From Hyphomicrobiales bacterium (GTDB taxonomy: Bacteria > Pseudomonadota > Alphaproteobacteria > Rhizobiales > Devosiaceae): a stretch of 64,000 bases of DNA. The notes under the pieces were generated by a model that was not told the origin of the DNA, searched no databases, and saw nothing but the letters and a program-made list of their open reading frames with translations. Position 1 is the first letter of the stretch. The number at the start of each line of letters is the position of its first letter. A program made the position numbers and the translations under genes. Positions 52,393 through 62,718 of this stretch are shown here, one piece after another. The stretch spans positions 124,001 to 188,000 of the forward strand of contig JAIYDI010000033.1 in assembly GCA_027487555.1 (NCBI GenBank), in the 5' to 3' direction.

Positions 52393-53597
52393 CAGCGGGT
52401 CCTCTTGTTGGGGGAGCGGGTGACCCGATCCTGATCCATGAGCGAGATGAGAATGCCTTCGCGCAGGCCGCGATCAGCGACGCGGACACGGTCGGTTGGC
52501 CATTCGCGGCGGATGGCCTCGAAGATGGCGCAGCCGGGCAGGACGAGATCGGCGCGATCCTTGCCGATGCAGGGATGCGCGACGCGGCGTTCGAAAGGCA
52601 TGGCGAGGAGTGCGGACATGGTGGCGTCGATCTGCTCGCGCGTCATCCACAGGCCATCGACCTTCTGCCGCTCGTAGCGCTCGAGCCCGAGATGCAGCCC
52701 GGCGAGCGTGGTGACAGTGCCCGAGGTGCCGATGAGGTGCACGGGATGTTCGGCGATCATCTGGCGGAGCTTTTCGCGGCCGCGGAACTGCCGGAGGTGG
52801 CTCGCAACAAAGGCGACCATGGCCTCGAAGGTGTCGGGCGTGACATCGACGCCGCCGAAGCGCTCGGCGATGGAGACGACGCCCACCGGCAGCGACTGCC
52901 AGGAGCGGATGGACGAGGACATGCGGCCCTGCCGGCGCGGGCGCCCGCCGCGAAAATCGAGCCATGCCAGTTCCGAAGAGCCGCCGCCGATATCGAACAT
53001 CAGCGCCCCGTCGGACGCTTCCTCCATCAGATCGGCGCAGCCGGTGACGGCGAGTGACGCCTCGGTCTGCCGATCAACGATCTCAAGTGCGAGGCCGAGT
53101 TCGCGTTCGACGCGGGCGATGAACTCCTCACCATTGCTGGCGGCGCGGCAGGCCTCGGTCGCGATGAGGCGCATGCGGGTCGGCTCGTGCTCGCGCAGCT
53201 TGTTGCGGCAGAGCCGGAGGGCCTCCATGGTGCGCTCCATTGCGGCGTCGGAAAGCCGGCCCGTGGCCGTCAGCCCCTCCCCCAGCCGCACGATGCGGGT
53301 GAAGCCGTCGAGGACGCGGAAGCCGTGGTCATGCGGGCGGGCGATCAGCAGTCGGCAATTATTCGTGCCGAGGTCGAGGGCCGCATAGAGCGGGCCGCGC
53401 GACCTGCGCGCGCCCGTGGGTTGCGGATTGCCTCGTCCATCCGCCTTGGCCTGAAGCGGGCGTGAACCTGCTTTGGGCGTTGTGGGAGTCGGGTCGCCAC
53501 CCGCCTCCCGGCGGTGCAGGCGATCCCCATCGGGGGCGGCGCCGGCATCGGACCGATCGGAATCGGCCAAGCTCTGCTCCAGTCCGCGCGGTCGCAC
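52392..53597 (-). CDS. Ppx/GppA phosphatase family protein
   Basis: The 401-residue (maximum) protein has the ASKHA fold: [16 protein letters not shown], then [15 protein letters not shown] and [15 protein letters not shown]. It is an exopolyphosphatase or guanosine pentaphosphatase. It lacks the extended C-terminal HD domain of E. coli Ppx. The N-terminus before residue 68 is low complexity and the only in-frame start found is GTG 53597, so the true start is uncertain. The pairing ppx-rlmE with a one-base overlap is common in Hyphomicrobiales. Confidence 0.88.
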   Translation of the reverse strand: MRPRGLEQSLADSDRSDAGAAPDGDRLHRREAGGDPTPTTPKAGSRPLQAKADGRGNPQPTGARRSRGPLYAALDLGTNNCRLLIARPHDHGFRVLDGFTRIVRLGEGLTATGRLSDAAMERTMEALRLCRNKLREHEPTRMRLIATEACRAASNGEEFIARVERELGLALEIVDRQTEASLAVTGCADLMEEASDGALMFDIGGGSSELAWLDFRGGRPRRQGRMSSSIRSWQSLPVGVVSIAERFGGVDVTPDTFEAMVAFVASHLRQFRGREKLRQMIAEHPVHLIGTSGTVTTLAGLHLGLERYERQKVDGLWMTREQIDATMSALLAMPFERRVAHPCIGKDRADLVLPGCAIFEAIRREWPTDRVRVADRGLREGILISLMDQDRVTRSPNKRTR

Positions 53598-53699
53598 CGA
53601 TCGGCCTTGGCCGGGGCGCCCTTCGCGGCATTATTTCGTGTCGCAAGTAAGGTAGTGGAGATCGCCCCCCGGCGCAACCGCCGCTTTAGGCAGGTGGCC

Positions 53700-54779
53700 T
53701 CAAATGAGGCCGAGCAGGGCCGCGAGTTCGCGTGCCGCGGCGGCGCCGGCCCGATTGGCCCCCACCGTGGACGCCGACGGACCATAGCCCACGAGGTGAA
53801 GGCGGGGCACTCTTTCGACGCGAGACGCGAGGCGCCCACCCATGAGGATGCCGCCGGAGGGCTCGCGCAGATCAAGCCGATCAAGATGCTCAAGCGACCA
53901 GCGAAAGCCGGTGCACCAGAGAATCACATCGGCCCGCTGCTCGCGGCCATCGGCCCAACGCACACCGGTTGCGGTGATTTCGTCGAACATCGGATGGCGT
54001 TCGAGTGCGCCGCGCGCCCGCATGGCGAGGACGGCGGGGGTCAGCGGCAGGCCGGTGACCGATACCACCGACTCGGGCGCGAGGCCGGCGCGCACTCGTG
54101 CATCGACGCGGGCAACAGCCGCCCTGCCCTCGACCTCCCCGAACTGACCCTCGCGGAATTCCGGCGGGCGCCGAGTGACCCAGGTGGTGGTGGTGACCCG
54201 CGAGATTTCGTCGAGCAGCTGGATGGCGGAGATGCCGCCGCCGACGACAACGACATGCTGGCCGCGGAACGCTTCGGCGGTCCGATAGTCGCGGGTGTGC
54301 AATTGTCGGCCACGAAAGCGGTCGCGGCCGGGATATTCGGGGATGTAGGGGCGCTCCCAGGTGCCGGTGGCGTTGATGATGCCGCGCGCCGACCAGGCGA
54401 AGCCGTCGGTTTCAATGCGGAAGTGCTCGCCGCGCGGCGCGACGGAAGTGGCGACGACGGGCCGCCGCACGGCAAGGCCGAAATGCGCCTCGTAGGCGGC
54501 GAAGTAGCGGGGCACCGCATCGGCAGCGCGGACGGCGCCTTCTGTCGTGTCCACTACGTCCGAAAAGGCGAGGCCGGGCAGATCGTGGATGCGGTTGACG
54601 GTGCTGAGGGTGAGCGACGGCCAACGATATTGCCATGCGCCGCCCGGCGATGCGGAGCGATCGAGTACAACGAAATCGCGCCCCGGCAAGAGGCCGAGAT
54701 CGCGCAGGTGCCAGGCGGAGGACAAGCCGGCCTGCCCGGCGCCGATGACGAGGATGGGTATCTTCAGAGCGAGTCGCAC
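53700..54779 (-). CDS. flavin-containing NAD(P)H-dependent monooxygenase-like protein
   Basis: The 359-residue protein has two dinucleotide folds: ILVIGAGQAGLSSAW at the N-terminus (FAD) and HVVVVGGGISAIQLLDE in the middle (NADPH). INATGTWERPYIPEYPG is typical of FMO/ArsO-like proteins. The substrate is unknown. GTG 54779 is chosen just before the FAD motif; the longer frame overlaps the UDP-glucose dehydrogenase gene. It lies 35 bases downstream of that gene and may be read from the same transcript. Confidence 0.8.
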   Translation of the reverse strand: MRLALKIPILVIGAGQAGLSSAWHLRDLGLLPGRDFVVLDRSASPGGAWQYRWPSLTLSTVNRIHDLPGLAFSDVVDTTEGAVRAADAVPRYFAAYEAHFGLAVRRPVVATSVAPRGEHFRIETDGFAWSARGIINATGTWERPYIPEYPGRDRFRGRQLHTRDYRTAEAFRGQHVVVVGGGISAIQLLDEISRVTTTTWVTRRPPEFREGQFGEVEGRAAVARVDARVRAGLAPESVVSVTGLPLTPAVLAMRARGALERHPMFDEITATGVRWADGREQRADVILWCTGFRWSLEHLDRLDLREPSGGILMGGRLASRVERVPRLHLVGYGPSASTVGANRAGAAAARELAALLGLI

Positions 54780-54814
54780 TGCGGGTCCCGTTGCCGCAGT
54801 TGCAACAGGCGCGC

Positions 54815-56224
54815 TCAAGGGAAGCGCGCCTGCGCCCGGCCGATGGGATAATAGGCGAGCCCGGCATCGGCCATCAGGTCGGGATCGTAGAGATTTCGGC
54901 CGTCGAAGATCGCCTTGCGGCGCAGCAAGGTCGCCATGGCAGTGAGATCTGGGGCGCGGAACACTTTCCACTCGGTGACAATGGCAAGGGCGTCCGCACC
55001 GCTCAAGGCAGCCTCGGGCGACTCGACGAAGCGCAGCCGGGCAAGATCGGTCGGGCGATCGGCGAGGTCGATGGCAAAGACGCGGCGGGCCTCGTGGCTG
55101 GCCACCGGATCGAAGGCGGCGATGCTGGCACCGGCGGCGAGCAACTCGGCGATCAGGACGCGGCTCGGCGCATCGCGCATGTCATCGGTATTGGGCTTGA
55201 AGGCCAGGCCCCACACGCCGATGGTGATGCCGGTGAGGTTGTCACCGAGGACGCGACGGATTTTGTCGACGAGCACGCGCTTCTGGCCGTTGTTGACCGC
55301 CTCCACGGCGGCGAGGACCTTGAGATCGTGCCCGGTTTCGGCGGCGGTGCGCTGCAGCGCCTGGACATCCTTGGGGAAACAGCTGCCGCCATAACCAGTG
55401 CCCGCATAGAGAAAACTGTAGCCAATGCGACTGTCCGAACCGATGCCGCGGCGCACCAGTTCGATATCCGCGCCGAGGGTTTCAGCCAGGTTGGCGAGCT
55501 CGTTCATGAAGGAAATGCGCGTTGCCAGCATGGCGTTGGCGGCATATTTCGTGAGTTCGGCCGAGCGCACATCCATCACCAGCGTGCGATCGTGGTTGAG
55601 GTTGAGCGGCGCGTAGAGGGCGCGGACCAGCCGCAACGCCCGCTGGCCCTGCGGGCTTTGCTGATCGACGCCGATGACGATGCGATCGGGCCGATTGAAA
55701 TCGGCTACGGCCGCCCCTTCCTTGAGGAATTCCGGATTTGAGACGATGGCGAAATCCGGCTGGCCAAGGCGGTGACGCTCGGCCGGATCGGCGGAGAAGC
55801 CGCGCTTCACCAGTTCCTCGGTGATCGTTGCTGCGACGCGATCGCCCGTGCCCACCGGGACGGTGGACTTGTCGACGACGACCTTGAAGCCTTGCATGTG
55901 GCGGCCGAAATCGCGCGCGGCAGCAAGGACATAGCGGAGGTCCGCAGAGCCGTTCTCGTCGGGCGGGGTACCCACTGCGACGAAGAGGATATCGCCTGCA
56001 GCGATACCCGCCGCGATGTCCGTGGTGAAATGCAAACGGCCCGCGGCGCGGTTGGCACGCACGATCCCATCGAGGCCGGGCTCGTAGATCGGAATCTCGC
56101 CGGCATTCAGCCGATCAACCTTGGCGGTATCAATATCGACGCAGGTAACCACATTGCCTGTCTCGGCCAGGCAAGCGCCGGTCACAAGGCCGACATAGCC
56201 CGTGCCAAAAACCGAAATGCGCAT
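54815..56224 (-). CDS. ugd: UDP-glucose 6-dehydrogenase
   Basis: The enzyme oxidises UDP-glucose to UDP-glucuronate, a precursor for acidic exopolysaccharides. The 469-residue protein begins [21 protein letters not shown] (in parts), with the catalytic Cys in [14 protein letters not shown] and a UDP-binding C-terminal domain ([18 protein letters not shown]). ATG 56224 follows AGGGAG. It is divergent from the priming sugar transferase and fits the exopolysaccharide locus. Confidence 0.95.
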   Translation of the reverse strand: MRISVFGTGYVGLVTGACLAETGNVVTCVDIDTAKVDRLNAGEIPIYEPGLDGIVRANRAAGRLHFTTDIAAGIAAGDILFVAVGTPPDENGSADLRYVLAAARDFGRHMQGFKVVVDKSTVPVGTGDRVAATITEELVKRGFSADPAERHRLGQPDFAIVSNPEFLKEGAAVADFNRPDRIVIGVDQQSPQGQRALRLVRALYAPLNLNHDRTLVMDVRSAELTKYAANAMLATRISFMNELANLAETLGADIELVRRGIGSDSRIGYSFLYAGTGYGGSCFPKDVQALQRTAAETGHDLKVLAAVEAVNNGQKRVLVDKIRRVLGDNLTGITIGVWGLAFKPNTDDMRDAPSRVLIAELLAAGASIAAFDPVASHEARRVFAIDLADRPTDLARLRFVESPEAALSGADALAIVTEWKVFRAPDLTAMATLLRRKAIFDGRNLYDPDLMADAGLAYYPIGRAQARFP

Positions 56225-56537
56225 CAACCAAACTCCCTGCCATGTCGCCGCGGCGGAAGATAGGCGGCGAGGCCAGCACCCGCAAGCGCGGCAAGAACGC
56301 CACACTGGGCAACCAAGCCGTGTGCGCCGGCAATCCGGGGGCTGGACCACAAATGTGGCAAATGCTTAAGTATTCAATGACTTAGCCAAACGTGCCCTGC
56401 ACCCAATCTGGACCGATATGTTGAATTTTCACGAACTTGCGCCTTGCCTTTAGCGCCAAAGACAGCTTCATTTGATGCAAGGGGCTTTTACCAATTTATG
56501 TCATTACTAGATTGGTGTTTTCTGATTGGGGACCATT
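56225..56537. other. divergent regulatory region of the exopolysaccharide locus
   Basis: No gene was found in these 313 bases. The half nearer the sugar transferase is A+T-rich (AATTTTCACG, CAATTTATGTCATTACTAG), as expected for promoters. A small palindrome, CCACA/TGTGG around AA, is at 56346-56357. No promoter or binding site could be named with confidence. Confidence 0.5.
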
Positions 56538-57335
56538 TTGGACCGGATATCGCACGGCACCGATATCGATCGCCTCGAGTTCATCAACGAAACCGCTGCC
56601 CAGGCTGACATTGGCCGTACGCGGTCGCGGAATGTGCTGCGGGCCTTGCCCGTGGTGCGAGACGTGAGCGGCCTGCCACTTACCACGATCGGCAACGTGC
56701 CGGTCGCGCCAGAAATGAGCGCGGTGCGGCGGCGCAACCTGAAGCTGAAACGCGCCCTCGATATCGCGCTTTCGGGCCTTGCACTCATGGCCCTTGCGGT
56801 GCCGCTGCTGATGCTGGCCGTGACCGTGCGCCTCACCAGCCGGGGTCCGGTGCTGTTCCGGCAGGCGCGCGTAGGACAGGGCGGCCGGCTCTTCACCATG
56901 CTGAAGTTCCGCACCGTGCGGCTGGAAGACACGGACCCTAGCGGCTTGGTGCAGGTGGGAAGCGGCGATGCGCGGCTGACCCCGATCGGCGGCTTTCTTC
57001 GCGCAACCAGCCTCGACGAACTGCCGCAGCTGATCAATATCATCAAGGGCGACATGTCGGTAATCGGGCCGAGGCCAATGGTGCCAGGGCAACAGGCCGA
57101 TGGACGGGATTATCGCGAGGTCGTGCCGTATTACGATTTTCGCAGCAGCATGAAGCCCGGGCTTTCCGGCTGGGCGCAGGCCAATGGCTTGCGCGGACCG
57201 ACTGACGACAGGGATGCGGCGGTGGCGCGAATCGACCATGATTGCGCTTATATTCAGAACTTCAGCCTGAAGCTGGACGCGGCCATCATCATCAGGACGT
57301 TGAAGTGTCAGTTTCTGACCGGGTCGGGACTATAG
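56538..57335 (+). CDS. polyprenyl-phosphate priming sugar transferase (ExoY/PglC-like)
   Basis: This enzyme class transfers a sugar-1-phosphate from a nucleotide sugar to undecaprenyl phosphate, the first step of repeat-unit assembly. After about 70 residues of poorly conserved sequence comes the core LKRALDIALSGLALM (the re-entrant helix), FRQARVGQGGRLFTMLKFRT, TSLDELPQLINI, GDMSVIGPRP and SGWAQANGLRG. It lacks the multi-helix N-terminal part of WbaP-type enzymes. The start is uncertain: TTG 56538 has GGGGA upstream, and TTG 56526 is also in frame. Confidence 0.9.
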   Translation: MDRISHGTDIDRLEFINETAAQADIGRTRSRNVLRALPVVRDVSGLPLTTIGNVPVAPEMSAVRRRNLKLKRALDIALSGLALMALAVPLLMLAVTVRLTSRGPVLFRQARVGQGGRLFTMLKFRTVRLEDTDPSGLVQVGSGDARLTPIGGFLRATSLDELPQLINIIKGDMSVIGPRPMVPGQQADGRDYREVVPYYDFRSSMKPGLSGWAQANGLRGPTDDRDAAVARIDHDCAYIQNFSLKLDAAIIIRTLKCQFLTGSGL

Positions 57336-57430
57336 TTGGCGGGCAATAAACGCGACCAGACTTTACCGTCGGAAGGGCGGAGTTACATGAGCGCCCTTAC
57401 CAAACCCATCTCAAGCACCAACCTTTTGCG

Positions 57431-58777
57431 ATGACCGGCAGCGACCAGGAATACAAGACCGCCAAGGTGGCGGTGCCGTTAAGCTATGTCCGGCAATTCA
57501 TAACTGGCGCATCCGGGGAAGCCTTCAGTCAGCTGGTGACGATTGTCACGCAACTGGCCATGGTGCCAGTTCTGCTTTTGCTCTGGGGACAGGAGCAACT
57601 GGGCTTGTGGCTCATGCTCTCGGCTGTGCCCACATACCTGACGCTTGGCGATCTTGGCCTAACTTCGATCTTTGGCACCGAAATCACTGCGCGCCGCATG
57701 GCTGGCGACACCCATGGCGAGGAAGTCGCGATACACTCGTCGTGGTACACCACCCGGGTGATTACGATGTGCGCCGTGCTCTTTAGCTTCGCATTCGCTT
57801 TGGCAGCGCCTGGGTTTGTTCCCTTGATTGATGGTACGACACAAACCGACATCCAATTGACTATGTTGCTGCTGTGTATTTCGGTGAGCATATCGCTGGC
57901 GCAGGGCACGGTCGGTGCGGGAATGCGCGTCATTGGCCTTGCGGGAGTGATGTCCGGCGTCAATGCTATGGCTAGGCTCGCGGAGAGTGTTGCATTGCTG
58001 GTGGTGGCGGCGACTTCGTCAAACCTGCCGCTTGCTGCCCTGGCGATGTTGCTTGCTCGCGCTTTTGTGCTGCTCACCGCCCGCGCCGTGTTTCTGCACC
58101 GCAACCTTCAGTTTCGGCCGGCTACACGCCTCGCCAGTCGTCAGTTGATCTGGCGCCTGATGCCAGCGTCCGCCGGGTATTTCTCTTTCACGTTCGGCAA
58201 CGCGGCGCTGATCCAATTGCCAGCGATCGTAATTGGCAATCTGCTGTCGCCCTCCGCCGTTGTGGTCTTTTCGGCGGCGCGCACCCTATCGCGCATGGGA
58301 CGGATGCTGGTGTCGATTGTAAACCACGCCATTGATCCGATCTTCACACAGCTCGCCGGTGCAAGGGCAACAAACCTGCAACAGACCGCCAGGCTGCACA
58401 GGCGCGGCATATTCTGCTTCAGCGCATTGTATCTTGTCTTGGCCACAGTTCTGGGGCCGACTGTCCTGGCATGGTGGACCCATGGTGCCACGAGAGGGTA
58501 CGATGCCGTCTATTTCGTTCTGCTTGCCGCTGTCATGCTCGAGATCTGCTGGTTCACCCTGCAGGTGCCCTACATCTCGATCAATCAGCACCATGTGTTC
58601 GGTTGGGTGTATCTCGTGCTGGCCAGCTTGGCGGCACTCGCCCTTTTTGTCGTGATGCCGAGCTATGGGCTGTTGGGTGCGGCGCTCAGCATTCTCGCGT
58701 GCCATGTGGTTTTCACGGTCTATACGCTTGTCATGGTACGCACCCGCCCCATACGCCTAGAGCCGACGAAGATATGA
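57431..58777 (+). CDS. polysaccharide flippase (Wzx/MOP superfamily)
   Basis: The 448-residue protein has 12 or more predicted membrane segments with few charges, the layout of O-antigen/exopolysaccharide translocases. It would flip lipid-linked repeat units across the inner membrane. Codon use and base composition are less G+C-biased than the neighbours, as is frequent for polysaccharide loci. ATG 57431 lacks a strong ribosome site. Its stop overlaps the next start (ATGA). Confidence 0.85.
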   Translation: MTGSDQEYKTAKVAVPLSYVRQFITGASGEAFSQLVTIVTQLAMVPVLLLLWGQEQLGLWLMLSAVPTYLTLGDLGLTSIFGTEITARRMAGDTHGEEVAIHSSWYTTRVITMCAVLFSFAFALAAPGFVPLIDGTTQTDIQLTMLLLCISVSISLAQGTVGAGMRVIGLAGVMSGVNAMARLAESVALLVVAATSSNLPLAALAMLLARAFVLLTARAVFLHRNLQFRPATRLASRQLIWRLMPASAGYFSFTFGNAALIQLPAIVIGNLLSPSAVVVFSAARTLSRMGRMLVSIVNHAIDPIFTQLAGARATNLQQTARLHRRGIFCFSALYLVLATVLGPTVLAWWTHGATRGYDAVYFVLLAAVMLEICWFTLQVPYISINQHHVFGWVYLVLASLAALALFVVMPSYGLLGAALSILACHVVFTVYTLVMVRTRPIRLEPTKI

Positions 58778-59796
58778 ACATTGCTTACCTTGCACCGAAG
58801 GGCGGCACGGCTTGGCACAGGGCCGAAGCTATTAGGCGCCTTGGACACAGCGTTACCCATCTGGAACAGCAGCCGTCTTGGCTGATGAACAATCTGGGGG
58901 GACGCTATCTCTTCCACACGAGTGCATTCGGGCTGCAGCATGCGATAGTCGCATATCTGAGAGATGTACTGCCCAAGGCCGGTATCGACCTGATCTGGGT
59001 AGACCAAGGGGCGTTCTATGGGCCTGCCGTCCTCAAGTTCCTCAAGTCGTTTGGCGTACCGATCGTGTGTTACTTGCTGGATGACCCCTTCGCCGACGGG
59101 GTGCGGTGGCGGCGCTTTGTGCAATTTCGGGCCGCTGCGCATTTCTACGACCTGATGAGCGTGCCACGTCCCTGCAATATTGGCGAGTTGCAGGCTATCG
59201 GGGTCAACAGAACAGTACTGCAGATGTTCACGGCCGACGAGGTATCCCACGCGCCGCCGGTGCTTTCGGACAACGATAGAGCGCGGCTTTTTAGCGAAGT
59301 ATGCCTGATCGGCAGCTATTTTCCAGAGCGTGGCCAATTCGCGCTTGAACTGATCCGTTTGGGGGTTCCACTTTCGATCTGGGGCCCGAATTGGCACAAA
59401 TTCACGAAGGTAGATCTGTTGGGGTTGCATCTGCGAGGGGCTTATCTCGACGAGAACACCGATTATGCCAGGGGCATTGCCCTGTCGAAGCTGGCCATCT
59501 GCCTCCCATCGAAACAGAACCGCGACCAGATGACATCGCGCTCGAGCGAGATACCGGCAATCGGGGGCGTACTGGTAGCGGAGCGGTCGCCCGCGCACGA
59601 AGAGATGTATGTGGACGGTGAAGAAGCCGTGTTCTTCGAGGACGCCGCGTCGTGTGCCGCCTTATGCAGGGAGCTTCTGGCGGACACGGCTCGGCGGGAA
59701 CGGATCAGGCTAGCCGGTATGGCACGGGTTCGTGCATCCGGCTACTATAATGAGCCCGCAATGTCGCGCATTCTCGCCATGGCACTGGAGAGGTGA
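58774..59796 (+). CDS. CgeB-like glycosyltransferase
   Basis: The 340-residue GT-B-like protein starts MNIAYLAPKGGTAWHRAE. Its C-terminal half has the segment SSEIPAIGGVLVAERSPAHEEMYVDGEEAVFF (in parts), typical of the CgeB/glycosyl transferases group 1 family that acts in surface glycan or spore-coat modification. Four bases overlap the flippase gene upstream, and its stop overlaps the next gene start. Donor and acceptor are unknown. Confidence 0.8.
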   Translation: MNIAYLAPKGGTAWHRAEAIRRLGHSVTHLEQQPSWLMNNLGGRYLFHTSAFGLQHAIVAYLRDVLPKAGIDLIWVDQGAFYGPAVLKFLKSFGVPIVCYLLDDPFADGVRWRRFVQFRAAAHFYDLMSVPRPCNIGELQAIGVNRTVLQMFTADEVSHAPPVLSDNDRARLFSEVCLIGSYFPERGQFALELIRLGVPLSIWGPNWHKFTKVDLLGLHLRGAYLDENTDYARGIALSKLAICLPSKQNRDQMTSRSSEIPAIGGVLVAERSPAHEEMYVDGEEAVFFEDAASCAALCRELLADTARRERIRLAGMARVRASGYYNEPAMSRILAMALER

Positions 59797-60875
59797 TGCC
59801 CACCCGTATCCTTTTCGTCGGCGCCGAAACCTATTCGCAGATTGGCGGGTTGCAGCAGTTCAACCAAAGGCTGCTGCGGGCGCTTGGGTCGGTGGAGGCG
59901 TACTCCGTCTCCGCACTGATCATGCGGGATGGCGAGGAGCATTTCCCCAGGGACATCAATGTGCGCTTCGGATCCATCGCGAAGCGGCCGCAGATGATCG
60001 CGGACGTTGCGCGGCGGGCGCGGGCACTCGACGTACTGCTGATCGGTCAGATCAACCTGCTGCCAGTTGCACTTGCGGCGCGTTTGCTCAACCCGCGCAT
60101 CCGGATCATCATGTTCGTCCATGGCGATGAAGCGTGGAACGACCCGGTCTATCGCCGGATGCGCTTTTACGAACCGTGGCTTTGCCGGCGTCTCGACCGC
60201 GTTGCGGCGGTCAGCCGCTATACCGCGCGCCGCATGGCCGGCGCCTTCCACCTACCTGATGACCTGTTCTTCTACTTCCCCAATGCGGTGGACGAGCGCG
60301 GCCAGAGTTTGCCCTTGCCCCGTTCTGCCACCCTGCTCAGCGTGTGCCGCCTTGCAGCGCATGACAAAGGCAAGCATATCGATGCCCTGATCCGCGCCAT
60401 GCCGCAGGTGCGGCAGGCACTGCCGGAGGCCAGGCTGCGGGTCGTGGGGGCCGGCGTGCTGCTGGACGAGTTGAAGGCGCTCGCGCTGAGCCTGGGGCTT
60501 GCAGATGCGGTGCAGTTCGACGGAAGGGTCAGCACTGCAGACCTGGAGCGCGCCTATCTGGAAGCCGGGGCCTTCGCGATGCCTTCATCCAAGGAGGGCT
60601 TCGGCATCGTGTTTCTCGAAGCGTGGCAGCACGGGCTGCCGGTCATTTGTGGTACAATGGACGCGGCGCACGAGGTGATCAGCGACGGGATCGACGGCTT
60701 TGCCGTACATCATGACGACATCGGCCAGTTGGCGGAGAAGATCACCTACCTGCTCGGACACCCGGATATTGCGCGAGAGATGGCAGCCAAAGGCGCCGAA
60801 AAGGTGAAGACGGTGTTTTCTGACGCCAGTTTCCGCAGGCGCCTTGGTTCGCTCATTTCGGGACGCGACGCGTGA
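59796..60875 (+). CDS. glycosyltransferase family 4 protein (first)
   Basis: The 359-residue GT-B protein starts RILFVGAETYSQIGGLQQFN, with the retaining GT4 signature AMPSSKEGFGIVFLEAWQHGLPVICG (E-x7-E, in parts). It adds a sugar during assembly of the lipid-linked repeat unit. ATG 59796 shares one base with the upstream stop; GTG 59793 is an alternative. Its own stop overlaps the next start (GTGA). Confidence 0.9.
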   Translation: MPTRILFVGAETYSQIGGLQQFNQRLLRALGSVEAYSVSALIMRDGEEHFPRDINVRFGSIAKRPQMIADVARRARALDVLLIGQINLLPVALAARLLNPRIRIIMFVHGDEAWNDPVYRRMRFYEPWLCRRLDRVAAVSRYTARRMAGAFHLPDDLFFYFPNAVDERGQSLPLPRSATLLSVCRLAAHDKGKHIDALIRAMPQVRQALPEARLRVVGAGVLLDELKALALSLGLADAVQFDGRVSTADLERAYLEAGAFAMPSSKEGFGIVFLEAWQHGLPVICGTMDAAHEVISDGIDGFAVHHDDIGQLAEKITYLLGHPDIAREMAAKGAEKVKTVFSDASFRRRLGSLISGRDA

Positions 60876-62068
60876 ACATCCTCCACATCATCGCCTCGGT
60901 AAACCCCGAGCATGGCGGCCCGATCGAAGGCGTCCTGCGCCAGAACGAGAATTCCGGCGCTTTTGGCCACCGGCGCGAGATTGCGAGCCTCGATCCGCCT
61001 GGAGCAGAGTGGCTCCGCAGCTTCCCCATGGTGGTGCATGCGCTCGGCGGCTCACGCCCGCCCGACGCAGACCGCAGCTGGGCGCACCCGCTCGCACGGT
61101 ACGGCGTGTCCTGGCGGTATATCCGCTGGCTGCGTCGCCACGCCCGCGAGTTCGATGTAATCGTGGTCAATGGGCTGTGGAACTTCACCACGCTGGGCTT
61201 CCTGCTGTCCGGTGGGCTGCGAGGGCGCCCCTATGTTGTCTATACCCATGGCATGCTTGACCCCTGGTTCAGGCGCTCGGCGCCGCTGAAGCACGTGTTG
61301 AAGCAAATGGTCTGGTGGTTCGCCGACGGCCTGGTGGTGAACAACGCAGCGGGCGTCTTCTTTACCGCCGAAGAGGAACGGGTGCTCGCCGACGGCGCGT
61401 TCTGGCCATACAGGGCAAAGCCCGTCGTTGTGCCCTATGGCGCGGGGGATGTGCCCCCGGACCATGCGGCGCAGGATGCGGCGTTTGCGGCGGCGGCACC
61501 GCGCCTTGGCGCACGCCCCTATCTGCTGTTCCTGTCGCGCATTCACCCCAAGAAGGGGCTCGACCTTGCCATCGCGGCATTTGCGCGGCATGCGGCGGCC
61601 CGGCCAGACCTGCAGTTCGTGATAGCCGGGCCGGACCAGAGCGGCCTGAGGCCGGCGCTTGAGGCGCAGGTTGCCGCGGCAGGGCTTGCGGCACGCGTCC
61701 ATTGGACAGGGATGCTGAAGGGCGACGCCAAGTGGGGTGCGCTGCGCAACGCGGAGGCCCTGTTTCTACCCTCGCACCAGGAGAATTTTGGCATCGTGGT
61801 GGCGGAGGCACTCGCCTGCGGCGTTCCCGTGCTGATCAGCGACAAGATCAATATCTGGCGGGAGATTGTCGCCGACGGCGCGGGACTGGTCGGGCCGGAC
61901 ACCGAAGCCGGCGCCAGCGCTGTTCTGCAGCAGTTCCTGGCGCTGACCCCCGAGGGAAAATCTGACATGAAAGCACGGGCGCGCGGCTGCTACACCCTGC
62001 GGTTCGACGTCAGGAAAGCGACTGAGGCGATGTTCAACGCCATTGCGCGGGTTACGGCCGGCAGATGA
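60872..62068 (+). CDS. glycosyltransferase family 4 protein (second)
   Basis: The 398-residue GT-B protein starts NILHIIASVNPEHGGPIEGV and has PYLLFLSRIHPKKGLDLAI and the E-x7-E signature SHQENFGIVVAEALACGVPVL. The GTG start is embedded in the previous stop (GTGA), and the stop overlaps the next ATG by four bases. It belongs to the same assembly unit as its neighbours. Confidence 0.9.
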   Translation: MNILHIIASVNPEHGGPIEGVLRQNENSGAFGHRREIASLDPPGAEWLRSFPMVVHALGGSRPPDADRSWAHPLARYGVSWRYIRWLRRHAREFDVIVVNGLWNFTTLGFLLSGGLRGRPYVVYTHGMLDPWFRRSAPLKHVLKQMVWWFADGLVVNNAAGVFFTAEEERVLADGAFWPYRAKPVVVPYGAGDVPPDHAAQDAAFAAAAPRLGARPYLLFLSRIHPKKGLDLAIAAFARHAAARPDLQFVIAGPDQSGLRPALEAQVAAAGLAARVHWTGMLKGDAKWGALRNAEALFLPSHQENFGIVVAEALACGVPVLISDKINIWREIVADGAGLVGPDTEAGASAVLQQFLALTPEGKSDMKARARGCYTLRFDVRKATEAMFNAIARVTAGR

Positions 62069-62718
62069 AGCCAACACAGGGACAAAACGCCGCGAACGCA
62101 GACCAGACGGCGCCGGGCTCGCCGGCGGCCGCGCGCGGCAACGAGGACATACTCGCCTATGAAGGCGCCCGGGTTTTCGAGGGTGCGCCCAGCTTCTCGC
62201 TTGCCAACCGCATTCGCCGCGGCTGCTGGGGGCTGGCCTGGCTGCTTCTGGCCCGCTGGACACCGCCGCCCCTGCACAAATGGCGCGCTGTGCTGCTTCG
62301 GCTGTTCGGCGCGCGGCTCGGCAAGGGCGTTGTCGTGCATGGCAGTGTCAGCATCTGGGACCCTCGCAATCTCGACATGGCGCAGCGGTCGTCGCTGGGG
62401 CCGAGGGTTATCTGCTACAACATGGCAAAGGTTTCGATAGGGGAATTTGCGGTTATCTCTCAAGGGGCGCATCTGTGCGCCGGCACACACACAATTGATG
62501 ACAGCAGCTTCCAGCTTACCTCCAAGCCCATCGGCATAGATCGCCTTGCCTGGGTTGCCGCAGACGCCTTTGTGGGGCCCGGCGTGAGCATTGGTGAAGG
62601 CGCGGTGCTCGGCGCCCGCGGCGTCGCCACAAGGGACATACCCGCCTGGACGGTGTGGGCGGGCAACCCGGCACGGCACCTCCGGCAACGCCCGAAATTC
62701 AGCGAGTACGGCGCATGA
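62065..62718 (+). CDS. hexapeptide-repeat acetyltransferase (WcaF-like)
   Basis: The 217-residue protein has a left-handed beta-helix region from about residue 80, with RLGKGVVVHGSVSIWD, ISQGAHLCAGTHTIDD (catalytic-type His) and the ending VSIGEGAVLGARGVATRDIPAWTVWAGNPAR (in parts). It is the type that O-acetylates exopolysaccharide sugars. The N-terminal 60 residues are polar and variable. Overlaps at both ends show coupling with the flanking glycosyltransferases. Confidence 0.87.
   Translation: MKPTQGQNAANADQTAPGSPAAARGNEDILAYEGARVFEGAPSFSLANRIRRGCWGLAWLLLARWTPPPLHKWRAVLLRLFGARLGKGVVVHGSVSIWDPRNLDMAQRSSLGPRVICYNMAKVSIGEFAVISQGAHLCAGTHTIDDSSFQLTSKPIGIDRLAWVAADAFVGPGVSIGEGAVLGARGVATRDIPAWTVWAGNPARHLRQRPKFSEYGA

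Noticed and set aside
56346..56357. CCACA/TGTGG palindrome as a regulator site for the exopolysaccharide locus
   Set aside because: Too short, and single; no second copy was seen near the locus.
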